A DNA stretch of 64,000 nt, from contig NC_084897.1 of assembly GCF_958979055.1 (NCBI RefSeq), positions 25,075,628-25,139,627 on the forward strand. Direction: 5' to 3'. Origin of the DNA: Alnus glutinosa (taxonomy: Eukaryota; Streptophyta; Magnoliopsida; Fagales; Betulaceae). Under the pieces are notes generated by a model that saw only the letters and a list, made by a program, of their open reading frames with translations, was not told the origin of the DNA and did not search any database. How positions within the stretch are numbered: position 1 is the first letter of the stretch; the number at the start of each line of letters is the position of its first letter. Made by a program: the position numbers and the translations under genes. Positions 1 to 10,566 of this stretch are shown here, piece after piece.

Positions 1-584
1 TGCTAATAATGTGCACTCTGAGATATCCCTTTTCCTTGTGAGTCATATAAACTTTGGCTCTAAGTTCTAGTGATCACATTAAGCTTATTTGATTTCTCTT
101 GCGCCGTAGACTTTCATTTTTCCTTTCCTAAGTAAGACTTAAACTTGGGTCTATCCCGATCCCACCCCCTTATTCACCTCAGATAAGGATCAATCATAGT
201 GATGTGGATTTTTAGAATTCAGAAGATATTCTCTTTTTATCAGATATATTTATTTGAGTGATAGTATCTGATAGACAATTTGATCTTTTCATTAGTATAA
301 TTTATAATATCAAAGTTTCCATCAAGATGCCTTTGTTTAGATGACAACTTTTTGTTTGAATGAAGTGCCAATTAAGGAAATAAATCAAATGTGTTCGACT
401 CGGAGCTCAACCACCATCATACTATTATTTCTTGTTGGTCCTTGGGATATTTGGCTAATGAGTTAGCCCCCTTTGTTGAATTTTTACACTAGTTTACATT
501 TTTTTTTAATGATTTTATTTGTTACTTATCTTGATTGTTGCTCAGAAATTGTCCAATTTGCTGATATGTTTCATCAAATTTCAG
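1..584 (+). other. Intron sequence upstream of the first visible FOLT1 exon
   Basis: AT-rich, T-tract-rich sequence with no convincing coding exon. The carrier gene that resumes at 585 needs an upstream exon ending in phase 1 (a lone G), so this stretch is most simply the 3' part of an intron whose 5' exons lie outside the window. The acceptor is TTTCAG ending at 584. Some open frame runs across 473-584 but does not resemble the carrier family. Confidence 0.5.
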
Positions 585-822
585 ATGCTTTAAGAACCAT
601 AATTAGAGAGGAAGGATGGAGTGCACTGTACAAAGGGATTGTTCCTGGTCTTTTTCTAGTATGTTGTTATCTCTTATCTTTTTACCTTTTGCTTTTTTAG
701 CTTATAGTATTCTTTCTTTCTTTTTCTTTTTCTTTTTTTTTTTAAATTTCATCATTGTGTCCAAGCATACATGATATTCATTATTAAAAACAAATATATA
801 GTTTAAACTCCTTGATTAAAGC

Positions 823-858
<36 letters not shown>

Positions 859-3306
859 GTTGGCAAGAAGATGTGATTCCATCTTGTCTGGCAGTTGACG
901 CTGCAGGGCAGAGAGAATAAAAATTGATTCTAGAATCAAGCCTATGTATTTAAATTTGAATCATGTGACAATTATATTAGTACATGTTATCAGTGTCAAT
1001 TATGCTAAGATAACTTTTTAACCTCTAGCTTCTTTAGAAGTTACCCACTTAGATGTGTTTGTGTTGCTTCAGCAGGTTTCTCATGGTGCTATTCAGTTCA
1101 CAACATATGAGGAACTCCGTAAGGTTATTGTTGACTTGAAGTCTAAAGGGAGCAAAAAGGATTCTGAAAGTGATGATAAACTGTTGGTAAGCCTCTACAA
1201 TCAATGTCCTTTATATCTTTGGGTCCATCTTAACTGCATAAATGCGCATATACTAGAAGTACCAATTTACACCCCTGCCTTGTATAGTTTGACAAATGGC
1301 CCCCTTCTGGCCATCCGGATCCAATCATGGAGAGATGTCTTTTCTTTCCACTGCTCCACTGCTACAAATTCGTGTTTGCGTCTCTGTATATTACTGGACT
1401 GGTGGGGGTGTGTACGTCAAGTTAAGAAGATAAAATGGAATTTAGTTTGTTTCTGCTGGTATTTGCTATCCCAATGTACTGTTAATGAGGGAGCAAAACA
1501 ACATACATTCTCAGTCCTTGTTCATTTACCCTTGATATGGGTTAATATAACAAAAAATTGACCATGACATCTTAAATAGATGATGCACACACCAGAGATT
1601 TGTCTATATGTATCTCCTATGCATGACCAAAACCAATGAGGATGAGCTCCCTCTTTCTTTTCTAGTTAAATAAGTGTATAGGAGTATTGCAATTATGTTC
1701 TCTTGCTTAGGAATCATAGTATTACTTGGTTTTAATATCTTTAATTTTACTACACTTGCAGGAATAAGTCGCAATAAATTTTCATGTCCACTGTACTTTA
1801 ACCAAAGTATTGGAACATGAGGCTTTCTTAGTATTTGAGTTTTTTAAGTTCACAAAGACACATTGGAAAGGAGTGTAGGTTTTTGGACTGCTACCACAAC
1901 TCTAATCATCAATTGTAGTATGGCAATTTGGTTATTTTCCATTCCATCTCATTCAAGGCTCTCTAAGTTAGGTGTAGATCTGAAAGTATAATTTCTTGCT
2001 TGGTGATACTAGCAACTGCTTTTGTTTGTATCTCATATAAATTGATATGTTCTACAAATTCTTAGTCTTGTATCATTTTTTTCCCAGAAATCAGTTGATT
2101 ATGCTGTTCTGGGTGCATCCTCAAAAATTGCTGCCATTCTTCTGACGTATCCATTCCAGGTGGGCATTTTTATTTGGTGGTTTAAGTCCTTGAATTTGTT
2201 TGGTATCTGATCATTGCTTCTTATATGGCTGGGTGGCTTGATTTTCCAGGTTGTACGAGCTCGATTGCAGGTATAACAATGTTAAACTCTTTAATTCCTT
2301 TTTGTCCCTGTATGTGCTGTCAAATTCTCCAACATTACTAAGGAAGACCACTGGTTCCCTTTAGCATAAGTATTACAAGTCGCCCCCTGAAATACTGCAT
2401 GGCCTTTAGGATTTCCGGTCTTTCTTATTAATGACTAGATTTTTGTCATATCCGTTTCTCCCTGTAGCAACGACCCAGTAGTGATGGAATTCCAAGATAT
2501 ATGGATAGCTGGCATGTTGTGAAGGAAACTGCACGGTAAGTATGATGAAGTTCAGCCCATATTTGATTTTCATATTTTTCATAGCCAAAGAAGGATTTAA
2601 AACTGGAGTAAAACACCTTGCTCTTTTGTCAATAATGATTCATTGGTCACACTCAACTTGGTGATTCAGCCTATGTCATAGTCTTGATGAATAAATTACT
2701 ATCTTTTCTATGATTTGATGCATAGCAGATTCAGGTTTTTGAAATTTTATAATAACCGTAAGTGTGATATTTTCCTTTTTTTTCTTTGTTCTTTTTTCTT
2801 TTTTTAATTATTATTATTATTATTTTTTTTATTTTGTTAATGAGGGGCTGTGATAACATGAATTTTATAGTCCCTATCCTTTACGAGAAAACTAGGCAAA
2901 GGCAAAGAGAACATCCACTAAACATTTTTTGCTCTGAGCACCAAGGACCTGATGAGCCTATTTTTAGAGATGATGTTGCTATAAGCAAAATACTGAAATC
3001 TGTTTCATTTTGTCAAACTTAAGAGCTATTGATCTCAAGTTGTCAATGTCAGAGATTTGGGCTCAACCAAGCTATGAAAAATCTTAGCTGTTAGGTTGAG
3101 AATGTTCTTTCTTCCATTATAAACCTCAGACATTTCCTCCTCTCCAAGACTAATTCTATTCTGTTGGGATTTGCAGGTTTGAGGGTGTTCGAGGTTTTTA
3201 CAAGGGCATAACACCAAACCTTCTGAAAAATGTTCCTGCTGCTTCAATAACATTTATTGTGTATGAAAATGTCCTCAAGTTGCTAAAAAATGCAAGGACG
3301 GACTGA
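585..3306 (+). CDS. FOLT1: Mitochondrial-carrier-family folate transporter, FOLT1-like (5' partial)
   Basis: Six exons are visible: 585-658, 1076-1186, 2088-2159, 2250-2270, 2468-2535 and 3177-3306 (TGA). All junctions are GT/AG and the frame is continuous. The protein reads DALRTIIREEGWSALYKG, then VSHGAIQFTTYEELRK, LLTYPFQ, VVRARLQ, a QRPSSDGIPRY segment and a C-terminus ending in ENVLKLLKNARTD. This is the second and third carrier repeat of the SLC25 family; the closest remembered match is the Arabidopsis chloroplast-envelope folate transporter At5g66380, including the SHGAIQF and IPRY segments. The third-repeat signature is PFQVVRARLQ, with Gln where many carriers have an acidic residue. 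The first repeat lies off the left edge. The fourth visible exon is only 21 nt. The family moves folates across an organelle membrane; substrate here is inferred from homology. Confidence 0.9.
823..857. repeat. T16-A19 homopolymer junction
   Basis: Sixteen T followed by nineteen A inside a FOLT1 intron. It is self-complementary and could form a hairpin. It may be a polymorphic simple repeat or the scar of a retroelement tail. Confidence 0.85.
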
Positions 3307-4699
3307 AATTTCTTTTTGTTCTCAGTTGCCCTTTAATTCTTTCTGTAGCCTACTTTGATATTTGTGAGGTTGAAAATGTGGTGATAAAAAGTTTTGGCAT
3401 GTAGACAATTCTCTGCAAATTATTTGAAGTGCATCTTTTAGTTTCTATTTCTTTTTTGCCCCCTGTCCCCTCAATTGAATTGGCTAGAGTATCTTGATTG
3501 CTTAATGGCTGCATTATGTGGATGTTACTTATGGACTCATCCTTATGAGGTTGAATAGTGATGTGTGCTTTAGATCTTAATTTGTGTAGTTTTCATGATT
3601 TTCTTGACTTGTTCTCTCATTCAAGCTAGGTATTTCTAGTGATGTGTGCTTTAGGGGACTGGACTATCTGCAAGTTTGGTTTAGAATCAGTCCAAGTGAA
3701 ATAACAGCCTTGATGTTAAGCTTGTTACCTGGAGTGCAACACGACCACCAAAGTGTGGGAGTGTGAGCCATTTATAGGTTGTCTGTGTCACAAGGTAAAA
3801 ATTCTTTATTAAACTAATAGCATGGATTTGAAGCTAACTTTGCACCTGGAAAACTTGTTTTGGATAAGGAACCTATTAGGTCATAAAGATGAAGGTCAAC
3901 AAAGAAAAAAAAAAAAAAAACTCTGCATAACCTGCATTTACTTTATCATGTTTAACATACTGTTAACCTCAAAGTTCAACTTATACTTTCCTTGAAGGTC
4001 GATACCCATGCTTCACACAGTAGTCTAGCTGATGCGAGGAAGAAATAGAACTGTGGCTGGTGAAGGATTCTTGGAAGAACCTCAAAAGTACAAATTGCTT
4101 CTTGAGGGCCTTTGCTGAATTTTCTATTTAAATGAAACTTCCTTCTGGACGACAACCATTTTGCTGATGGTTAAGACCTTTAAGACCAAGTGCTCATGCA
4201 TAAAGGAAGGTATGGTAAAATTTCTAACTTGTTTATTACTTTATTTATTATTGTTGAAGAAACTTGAATAAAAAAGCGATGTGAGAAGGGGTTAGCTTAC
4301 CAATTACCAAGATATCTGCAGTGGATTTGATTGATATATGTTTCTGAATTCAAACAAGTCCTTAGTTAAGGCCGTTGTTAACGACTGTATGTTTTTTTGA
4401 AGTAATTGATTGATATATGTTTCTGATATGGTTTTGGGGTGAGTTTTTTTATTTTTTTATTTTTTTTTATTTATTTATAAGTAACAACAACAACATTTAC
4501 ACAGTCGTGGTGTTTTTTGGCGTGAGTTGTTAACAGCTTAAAGGTTCTACCTTGGTTTATTTTCTGAGTCTGCACTTTTCACCCATAGAACTTTGTCTTT
4601 TTCCATATTATTTCAAATTAAATAAACTTGTAAATTTCGTATATGTATAATAACTGAAGAGGAAGGGCACTACTGTGCTTCAAAACACTAGAAAATCCA
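3307..4699. other. Convergent intergenic region with both genes' 3' UTRs
   Basis: FOLT1 (+) and the epoxide hydrolase (-) converge here. No ORF of interest is seen. Short internal repeats are visible: agtgatgtgtgcttta at about 3558 and 3640, and gattgatatatgtttctga at about 4329 and 4408. The remainder should include 3' UTRs and polyadenylation signals that cannot be placed with confidence. Confidence 0.6.
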
Positions 4700-6212
4700 C
4701 TAATCCATAGTAAATTTGTTAAGGAAGGAAAGAATTTCATCCGAGACTTCTTGAGCTTTCTCCTGTTGGATAAAATGGTGCCCATCTAGTATAACAACTT
4801 CTACGTTGGGGACAAGTCCCTTGAAAACATCCCCTGTCACATATTCCCTTGTACCAATAGATTCAAAACCGAGATCTTTGTCACCTATCATGAATTTTGT
4901 TGGGACAGTAACTTTTGATCCTTGCCATGGTGCCAGAAGCTCCCAGTTCCTGTCACATTTTGAAAGTAGCAGGTGAAAACATAGTAGTTGTATGGGCAAT
5001 GATACTGTTAATCATGATTACGGAAGCTTCAATTATGGGTGTATGCTCAGAACAATTATTGCATAATTCAATAAAATATGACCTTTGAGATTTTAATTTT
5101 GAGTATGATCTAATGTTGAAAATTAAGAGCTCACAAGGTGTTTGGACACTTACAGGTCTATAGCACGATAATAATTGAGGGCACCTGTGAAGCCAGATTC
5201 TTGGAACTTGTCTGCGTAGACCTGGAGTTGCTCTTCAGTAATCCATTTTGGCATCACCGATGGTGTCTCCAGGTAATCAATGATCTCCATACCTAGAGGA
5301 GCTACCAGATAATCCCTCTTGGCTGAAAGCAAGAACTTCTTCATCACTGTCAAATAATCATACCTTGCAAAGGCCCTCTCTGCTCTTCCCGGTTCCTACT
5401 CAACCAAACCCACCAAAACACCAACTAATTAATCACATGCAAGTATACATAGCGGTGTCGATTTGTGTTCATGAGTCGGATTTTAAGTCGTGTCGAGATA
5501 TAGGTCAATCATAACCCGACCTGTTTAATTAAACGGGTCAAACCTTTCAATCCAAACCTGTTAATTTTTTATATTGGATTCACACGTCGTGTCAAAAATT
5601 ATATATCATTTTTGCATATCTATCTACACATAAAAGTGCAAATATAGTACCTGAAACTGACAGATGAAACACCCTTCTCCAAACGTTTGCCTGAAATGGT
5701 CAACAGCTGCATAACTATGAGATCTTTGAAAGTATGGAACACTTAAAGTGACTAGTCCCTTGACTCTGTCAGGCCTCAACAAGCTCAGATGCCACCCAGC
5801 AACTGCGCCCCAGTCATGCCCCACGACAAATGCCTTCTCATTTCACAAAATCAGCAAAATCAAGACAGAGATATATACATACATACTCAGACACACAAAT
5901 ATATACCTGCTGCATGCATCTGGGTTATACCTGTTGTTCACCAAAATGGTCAAGAAGGCCTATGAGGTCGCCAACAAGATGTATTATAGTGTAGGAGTTG
6001 GGGGTGAGAGGAGAGTCAGAGTCACCGCAGCCTCTCAAGTCAGGTGCAACCACATGATAACCATGACTGGCCAAAAAGGTGATTTGGTGGCGCCATGAAT
6101 ACCAAAATTCTGGAAAGCCGTGAAGAAGAAGCACCAGTGGTCCAGCCCCTTGCTCTGCTATGTGCATCCATATTCCATTGGTTTTGATCCTTTGGTGATT
6201 CACCTCACTCAT
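4700..6212 (-). CDS. Soluble epoxide hydrolase (alpha/beta-hydrolase), copy A
   Basis: Four exons on the minus strand: 6212-5931 (282 nt), 5833-5651 (183), 5395-5154 (242) and 4949-4700 (250), giving 318 aa, the usual length of plant cytosolic epoxide hydrolases. The alpha/beta-hydrolase fold shows the oxyanion HGFP at residues 31-34, nucleophile Asp101 in GHDWGA, acid Asp261 in IGDKDLGF, and base His294 in DGHHFIQQE. Such enzymes open fatty-acid epoxides to diols through an alkyl-enzyme ester, helped by two lid tyrosines. The second is present in LNYYR (230-231). The first, expected in the motif before FQEPG, reads CFICQFQ, so Phe150 replaces Tyr. Intron 2 (5396-5650) has gained a dispersed repeat. 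Its tandem neighbour lies 1.26 kb upstream with identical exon lengths, so the pair arose by tandem duplication. Activity of this copy is uncertain because of the Tyr loss. Confidence 0.93.
5447..5622. repeat. Dispersed palindrome-centred repeat inside EH-A intron 2
   Basis: Contains GACCTGTTTAATTAAACGGG followed by TC, a near-perfect 22-nt palindrome, in a sequence rich in cgtgtcg and gtcaatcataacccgac. The same arrangement recurs at about 6915-7255 and 61341-61700. The equivalent intron of the tandem paralogue is only 105 nt and lacks it, so the insertion followed the duplication. The class is not recognised. Confidence 0.7.
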
Positions 6213-6914
6213 GGTCTCCCACTTCTCTCAGATCTCACAAAGAGGGATAGAGTGGTGCTCACTAGCTCGATCATATCAATGGCGTCCAGTTACCCCGATT
6301 TTTAAGAATGGGGTGAATTTGGAAGTTGGTTGGTGAGCTTAATAGTGAAAGTCAACTACGGGCAAATGGAAATTGAAAGTTCCATGGCCGACACGCTTTA
6401 CACGGTGGATTTCCATGCTCGAACCACATGGGGGAAGAGAAACTTTCAACATCAATAATAATCTGACTTGAAACGTGGTCTAGGGGTTCTTGCTAGTAGA
6501 GGATCTTCAACGATCAACCTTAATTCGTTCCGTAAAAGTCTTCTATAATTACTCAAGAAAAACGAGAAAATAAATAATATATTAATATACACAACCCCAT
6601 TCTATGTTCGGCAGCCTCTTGTTTTTGCTTTTTATTTATTTATTTTCAGATCAAAGCGTTCAAAATTTATAACTTCTTCATTAGCAGCAGCCATTCGAAT
6701 TTGGGATGGGAATCTCCTACAATTGGGTTTTCCAAATTGTTGGAATTCTAAGGGTAGCCTGAAGTAGAATTCACCTTTGAAAACTGGTTTATAGGGAGAG
6801 AGTGTCCAATAGCTTATAGACACAATACTAAGATTGTGCTTAAGTCATGTGAGATACTTATAATCATAATAAAGTGGTTGGGGGATCTATTTGTCTTGGG
6901 CGAGAGGGTTTTGC
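6213..6914 (-). other. Upstream region of epoxide hydrolase A
   Basis: Upstream side of the EH-A start, likely holding its promoter and 5' UTR. No confident TATA element was assigned. Nothing else supported. Confidence 0.4.
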
Positions 6915-7255
6915 ATGGGGGTGACAATTTTTGATATGATTTGCGAAGTTAATATGAAATTAGTGAGTTAGAGTTGAAGGGTCTAACTCATTTAATTAAA
7001 TGAGTTAAGATTGACCTATATAGTATTATACACATGTCTCGACATAACTCGAACCTGACATATGACATTTAGGGCGGCCAATTTTTTACAAGACTCGTGA
7101 ACACGATACGAACCTAACACGAATTAACGGATTAAGATTGGAGGGGTCTAACCTGTTTAATTAAATAAGTCGGGTTGGAATTTACTTCAATAATTTTATA
7201 CTCATGCATTAATAAGACTTGAACCTAACATACGAATACAAATTGTCAACCTTAG
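6915..7255. repeat. Dispersed palindrome-centred repeat, two-palindrome copy
   Basis: Has two TTTAATTAAA-centred palindromes (aactcatttaattaaatgag at about 6988 and acctgtttaattaaataag at about 7151), with intervening cgaacctgacatatgac-like and acacgaattaac segments. Matches the elements at 5447 and 61341 in order of motifs but is diverged. It lies between the two epoxide hydrolase genes. Confidence 0.6.
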
Positions 7256-7469
7256 TATCACTCTCACACCTCAGGCTGCCAGAGGCAAGTGGCACAACCT
7301 TTTTGGTGTAGGGGAACCTCATCATCGAATTTGATTATGCTACATTTTTTTTTGAAAAAAAAAAAAAAAAAAAAACTAAGAATGCGTAAGAAGCAACTCA
7401 TTTAATCAAGATTGTTTATATGAAATAGTTACTGAAGAAACAAGACAAGTCAAACTAAAGAAAAGTCCA

Positions 7470-8661
7470 CTACTCCACAGAAAGTTTGCGAAGGAAGGAA
7501 AGAATTTCATATGAGACTTCTTGAGCTTTCTCTTCATGGATGAAATGGTGACCATCTAGAATAACAACTTCGAGGTTGGGGACAAGGCCCTTGAAAACAT
7601 CTCCTTCCACATATTCCTTCGTTCCGTTAGCTTCAAAACCAATATCTTTGTCACCAACAATGAACTTTGTAGGAACAGTTATTTTTGATCCTTGCCATGG
7701 TGCTAGATACTCCCAATTCCTGTTATCATTTTGAAAGTAACATAGTAAAAATAGTACAGGTAAATCACATACAGGTAAATATTCTGTTTTATTTCTACGT
7801 CACTCAAACATGGAAATTAAAACGAAAAGTCATGGCGGTTCTATTGCAAGTCGCAATTTTTTTTTATCTTGGTAGAATTTCTGTAAGTTGCTCGGAGTTG
7901 TGTATAAGGTGTGATCATTTTTGTTAGAATATTAATTAAATAATTAAATTAATCTTTTTTTATCAATTTAAACTTTTAGGAGAAGTTGTAATTTAACTTG
8001 GTATCAGAGCAAATGTTTTGAATTCAGACCTTTTTTTTTGTGACGTATTAAATATCACTTATTAAAAATGAGTTTGAGTAAGTAGAAGTGTTAAAATATT
8101 AATTAAATTATTATATCAATCTTTACGTCATGGTGGACTTGGGTGCAATGGTGCACGGATGTAGATGGATCAACCACTTGGGTTGAATCTTGAAAAATGT
8201 TAAAGAAATATTCCAGTCAAACTTTTTATTCAGAGCTCAGAAGTCGTTCTTAGATTAAAGGGAGCTCTTTTTTTTATCGGTGAACGAAGGCTTTCTAGTT
8301 TCTACACCCAAAAAAGAAAAAGATTTGAGGACTCATGGTTATACTTACAAGTCCATGGCACGGTAGTAGTTGAGGGGGCCGGTGAAACCAGATTCCAGAA
8401 ATGTGTCTGCATGGACCTGGAGCTCCTCTTCAGTAATCCATGGTGGCAACCGCGATGGAGTTTCCAGATAATCAATGATCTCCATGCCCGGTGGAGCTAC
8501 CAGATTATCTGTCTTCTTTATAAGCAAAAACTTCTTCATCACTGTCAAATAATCATACCTTGCAAATGCCCTCTCTGCTCTTCCCGGTTCCTTCTCAACC
8601 ACCCACATTAAAATCGAGTTAACAAACCCATTTACAAGCTTGCAGTTATGTTGGCAAATGG

Positions 8662-8695
<34 letters not shown>

Positions 8696-9303
8696 CTGGA
8701 ACTGAAAGACATAACTTTCTTCTCCAAACATTTGTTTGATAGATTCACTAGGCTTAGTATTTGGAGATCTTTGATAGTATGGAACATTAAAAGTGACAAG
8801 TCCCTTGACTCTATCAGGCCTGAGCAGGCTCATATGCCATCCAGCAATTGCTCCCCAGTCAGTTCCCACCATAAATGCCTTCTCACATCACAAAAAGCAG
8901 AACAGTCAAAATCCCTATAAAAATCCCAGCAATTTTGCCCGAACAGATTTCGAGCTGAAAATTTTTGGTGATTCAGATCCCAGCACACAACATATGTACA
9001 AACAAATTAACATATATATACCTGTTGTTCACCATAATGGTCAAGCAGGCCAATGAGATCTCCAACAATATGGATCACAGTGTAGGAGCTGGGGCTGACT
9101 GGTGAGTCAGAGCCGCCATAGCCTCTCAAATCCGGTGCCACCACATGATACCCCTGGTTAGCCAAGAAGGTTATCTGGTGGCGCCAAGAATACCAGATCT
9201 CTGGGAAGCCATGAAGCAGTAGAACAAGTGGTCCGGTCCCTTGCTCTGCTACGTGCATCCATATCCCGTTGGTTTTGATCCTCTGGTGCTTCACTTCACT
9301 CAT
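7470..9303 (-). CDS. Soluble epoxide hydrolase (alpha/beta-hydrolase), copy B
   Basis: Four minus-strand exons: 9303-9022 (282 nt), 8878-8696 (183), 8590-8349 (242) and 7719-7470 (250), total 318 aa, identical in structure to copy A. The catalytic set is complete: HGFP at 31-34, nucleophile Asp101, lid Tyr150 in SYVFQFQEPG, lid Tyr in LNYYR, acid Asp261 in VGDKDIGF and His294 in DGHHFIHEE. The residue before the nucleophile is Thr (GTDWGA) where copy A has the more usual His. The predicted role is hydrolysis of fatty-acid epoxides to vicinal diols in the cytosol (no transit peptide seen; starts [10 protein letters not shown]). Intron 2 (8591-8695) is 105 nt, stop-free and in frame, and begins next to a GA/CT microsatellite. 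Intron 3 (7720-8348) contains a TRIM remnant. Confidence 0.95.
7923..8130 (+). mobile_element. TRIM remnant in EH-B intron 3
   Basis: A short terminal repeat starting TGTTAGAATATTAATTAAAT is followed at 7999-8010 by TGGTATCAGAGC, the primer-binding site complementary to initiator tRNA-Met. A second, truncated terminal repeat starts at 8089 (TGTTAAAATATTAATTAAAT). The same family occurs at 51916 and 54163. It encodes no protein. Confidence 0.72.
8665..8692. repeat. (AG)14 microsatellite abutting the exon 2 donor of EH-B
   Basis: Fourteen AG units. On the coding (minus) strand they form a CT tract three bases inside the intron, after GTA. Unit number changes here alter the length, and hence the frame, of intron 2 if it is retained. 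Confidence 0.95.
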
Positions 9304-9510
9304 GGTTCCTAACTTTTCTCAAACTTCAGAGAGAAAGAGAGAGGCCTTGTGAATCATTCTCCGGTTTAAAGGAAAATGTAGAAGTTGGAAAAAAAACGAA
9401 GGAAAACGTCATGTACGAGAAAGTTGACTTTAAACCCGGGGAAGGTTTATCCATTGTGTTTTTGGGTGGGGGAATTGCACGCTCCAATCACAGTCATATA
9501 CACAATATGC
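9304..9510 (-). other. Upstream region of epoxide hydrolase B
   Basis: Probable promoter and 5' UTR of EH-B, bounded upstream by a MITE at 9511. No core element was assigned with confidence. Confidence 0.4.
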
Positions 9511-9799
9511 GGCTTGTTTGGCAAATAACATGACAGAGTAGTGGGTTCTTAGTTTTGAAATTAATAAAAAGTGATGATGTGATATAAAATAAAAAGAATT
9601 TGTATAAAAAAGTGAAAAAAAATTTGTATTGTAGTGAATTTTTTTATTTGAATAGTAATAAAAAATTATTAATGTGATATAAAAAGTGAAAAAAAAAAAG
9701 TGAGAATTTTTTGATGTTGATTGTTATTTGAAAGTATAAAAATAAAATAAAAAATTGTTAATAGTACCGGCCACTATTCTGTGGCTTATCAAACAAGCC
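9511..9799. mobile_element. hAT-like MITE
   Basis: Ends GGCTTGTTTG... and ...CAAACAAGCC are inverted. The interior has repeated gatgtgatataaaa and ttttttatttgaatagtaat motifs and no ORF. An inverted-orientation relative lies at 22027-22336 and a third copy is split by another element around 29380. No clean target duplication was found. Confidence 0.65.
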
Positions 9800-10566
9800 C
9801 ATGAGCTCGAAAAGAGGCCAAAACTCCACTTTTCTAGTAAACTATTTCAAAGGGATAGTGAACCATATTACAGAACAAGAACATACATGATGACCATGAA
9901 TACTACTGTAGGAATAGTCACACCATTGAGCAGCTAAATCAACACCCAAGACATATATAATTTAGGGGAAACGGAGATCAATACCAAATTTAATTAGAAA
10001 GCAGAGAAAGGAACAGAGGATTAAATTTATGTGCATGCTCTGTACCAAATGCCTTCCGTCCTATCATCTGGAAACCCAATAACAAAAATAATGAAAAAAA
10101 AAAATTAATGAATGGGTTCATCAAGCATTGCTCAGTACACCAATTTTCAGTGAAGTAGCTAGTTTAAATGGCCATCAGATTAGGCTTATGCATTAATGGA
10201 AATAAATTATGCCAAGAACCCCAATCGAATTTTATTTTTATATCTTCCTTCCATTCATATATAGAGAGAAAGAGATTCGAGCTACAGCTGCTGAAAACAA
10301 AAAGAATAGAGACTTTTAAATCAAAAAAAGCTTTGAATATTCTTAATAATTAGGAACCAAGGAAAAAAAAAGAAAAGACAAAAGACAAAAGAAAAGGGAA
10401 GAACAAAATTTAAATCGGCAACTCTTTTAAGCGCTTTTTTTGGTAATTAGTTCAGGAAATTGATTGAGATCAGGAACATCCACACTCCACAGGCTTGGCC
10501 GTAGGCTCAGTCAACTCAGTCACTCTCCGCTGCTGTGAAGATTCTTTCTCAACTTCATCCGACCAG
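9800..10566. other. Intergenic and probable 3' UTR of the Stm1-like gene
   Basis: AT-rich, no coding signal. The stretch next to 10567 should contain the 3' UTR of the minus-strand gene. Confidence 0.45.

Noticed and set aside
7999..8010. TGGTATCAGAGC as part of a tRNA gene
   Set aside because: No cloverleaf around it; it is a retrotransposon primer-binding site next to a terminal repeat.
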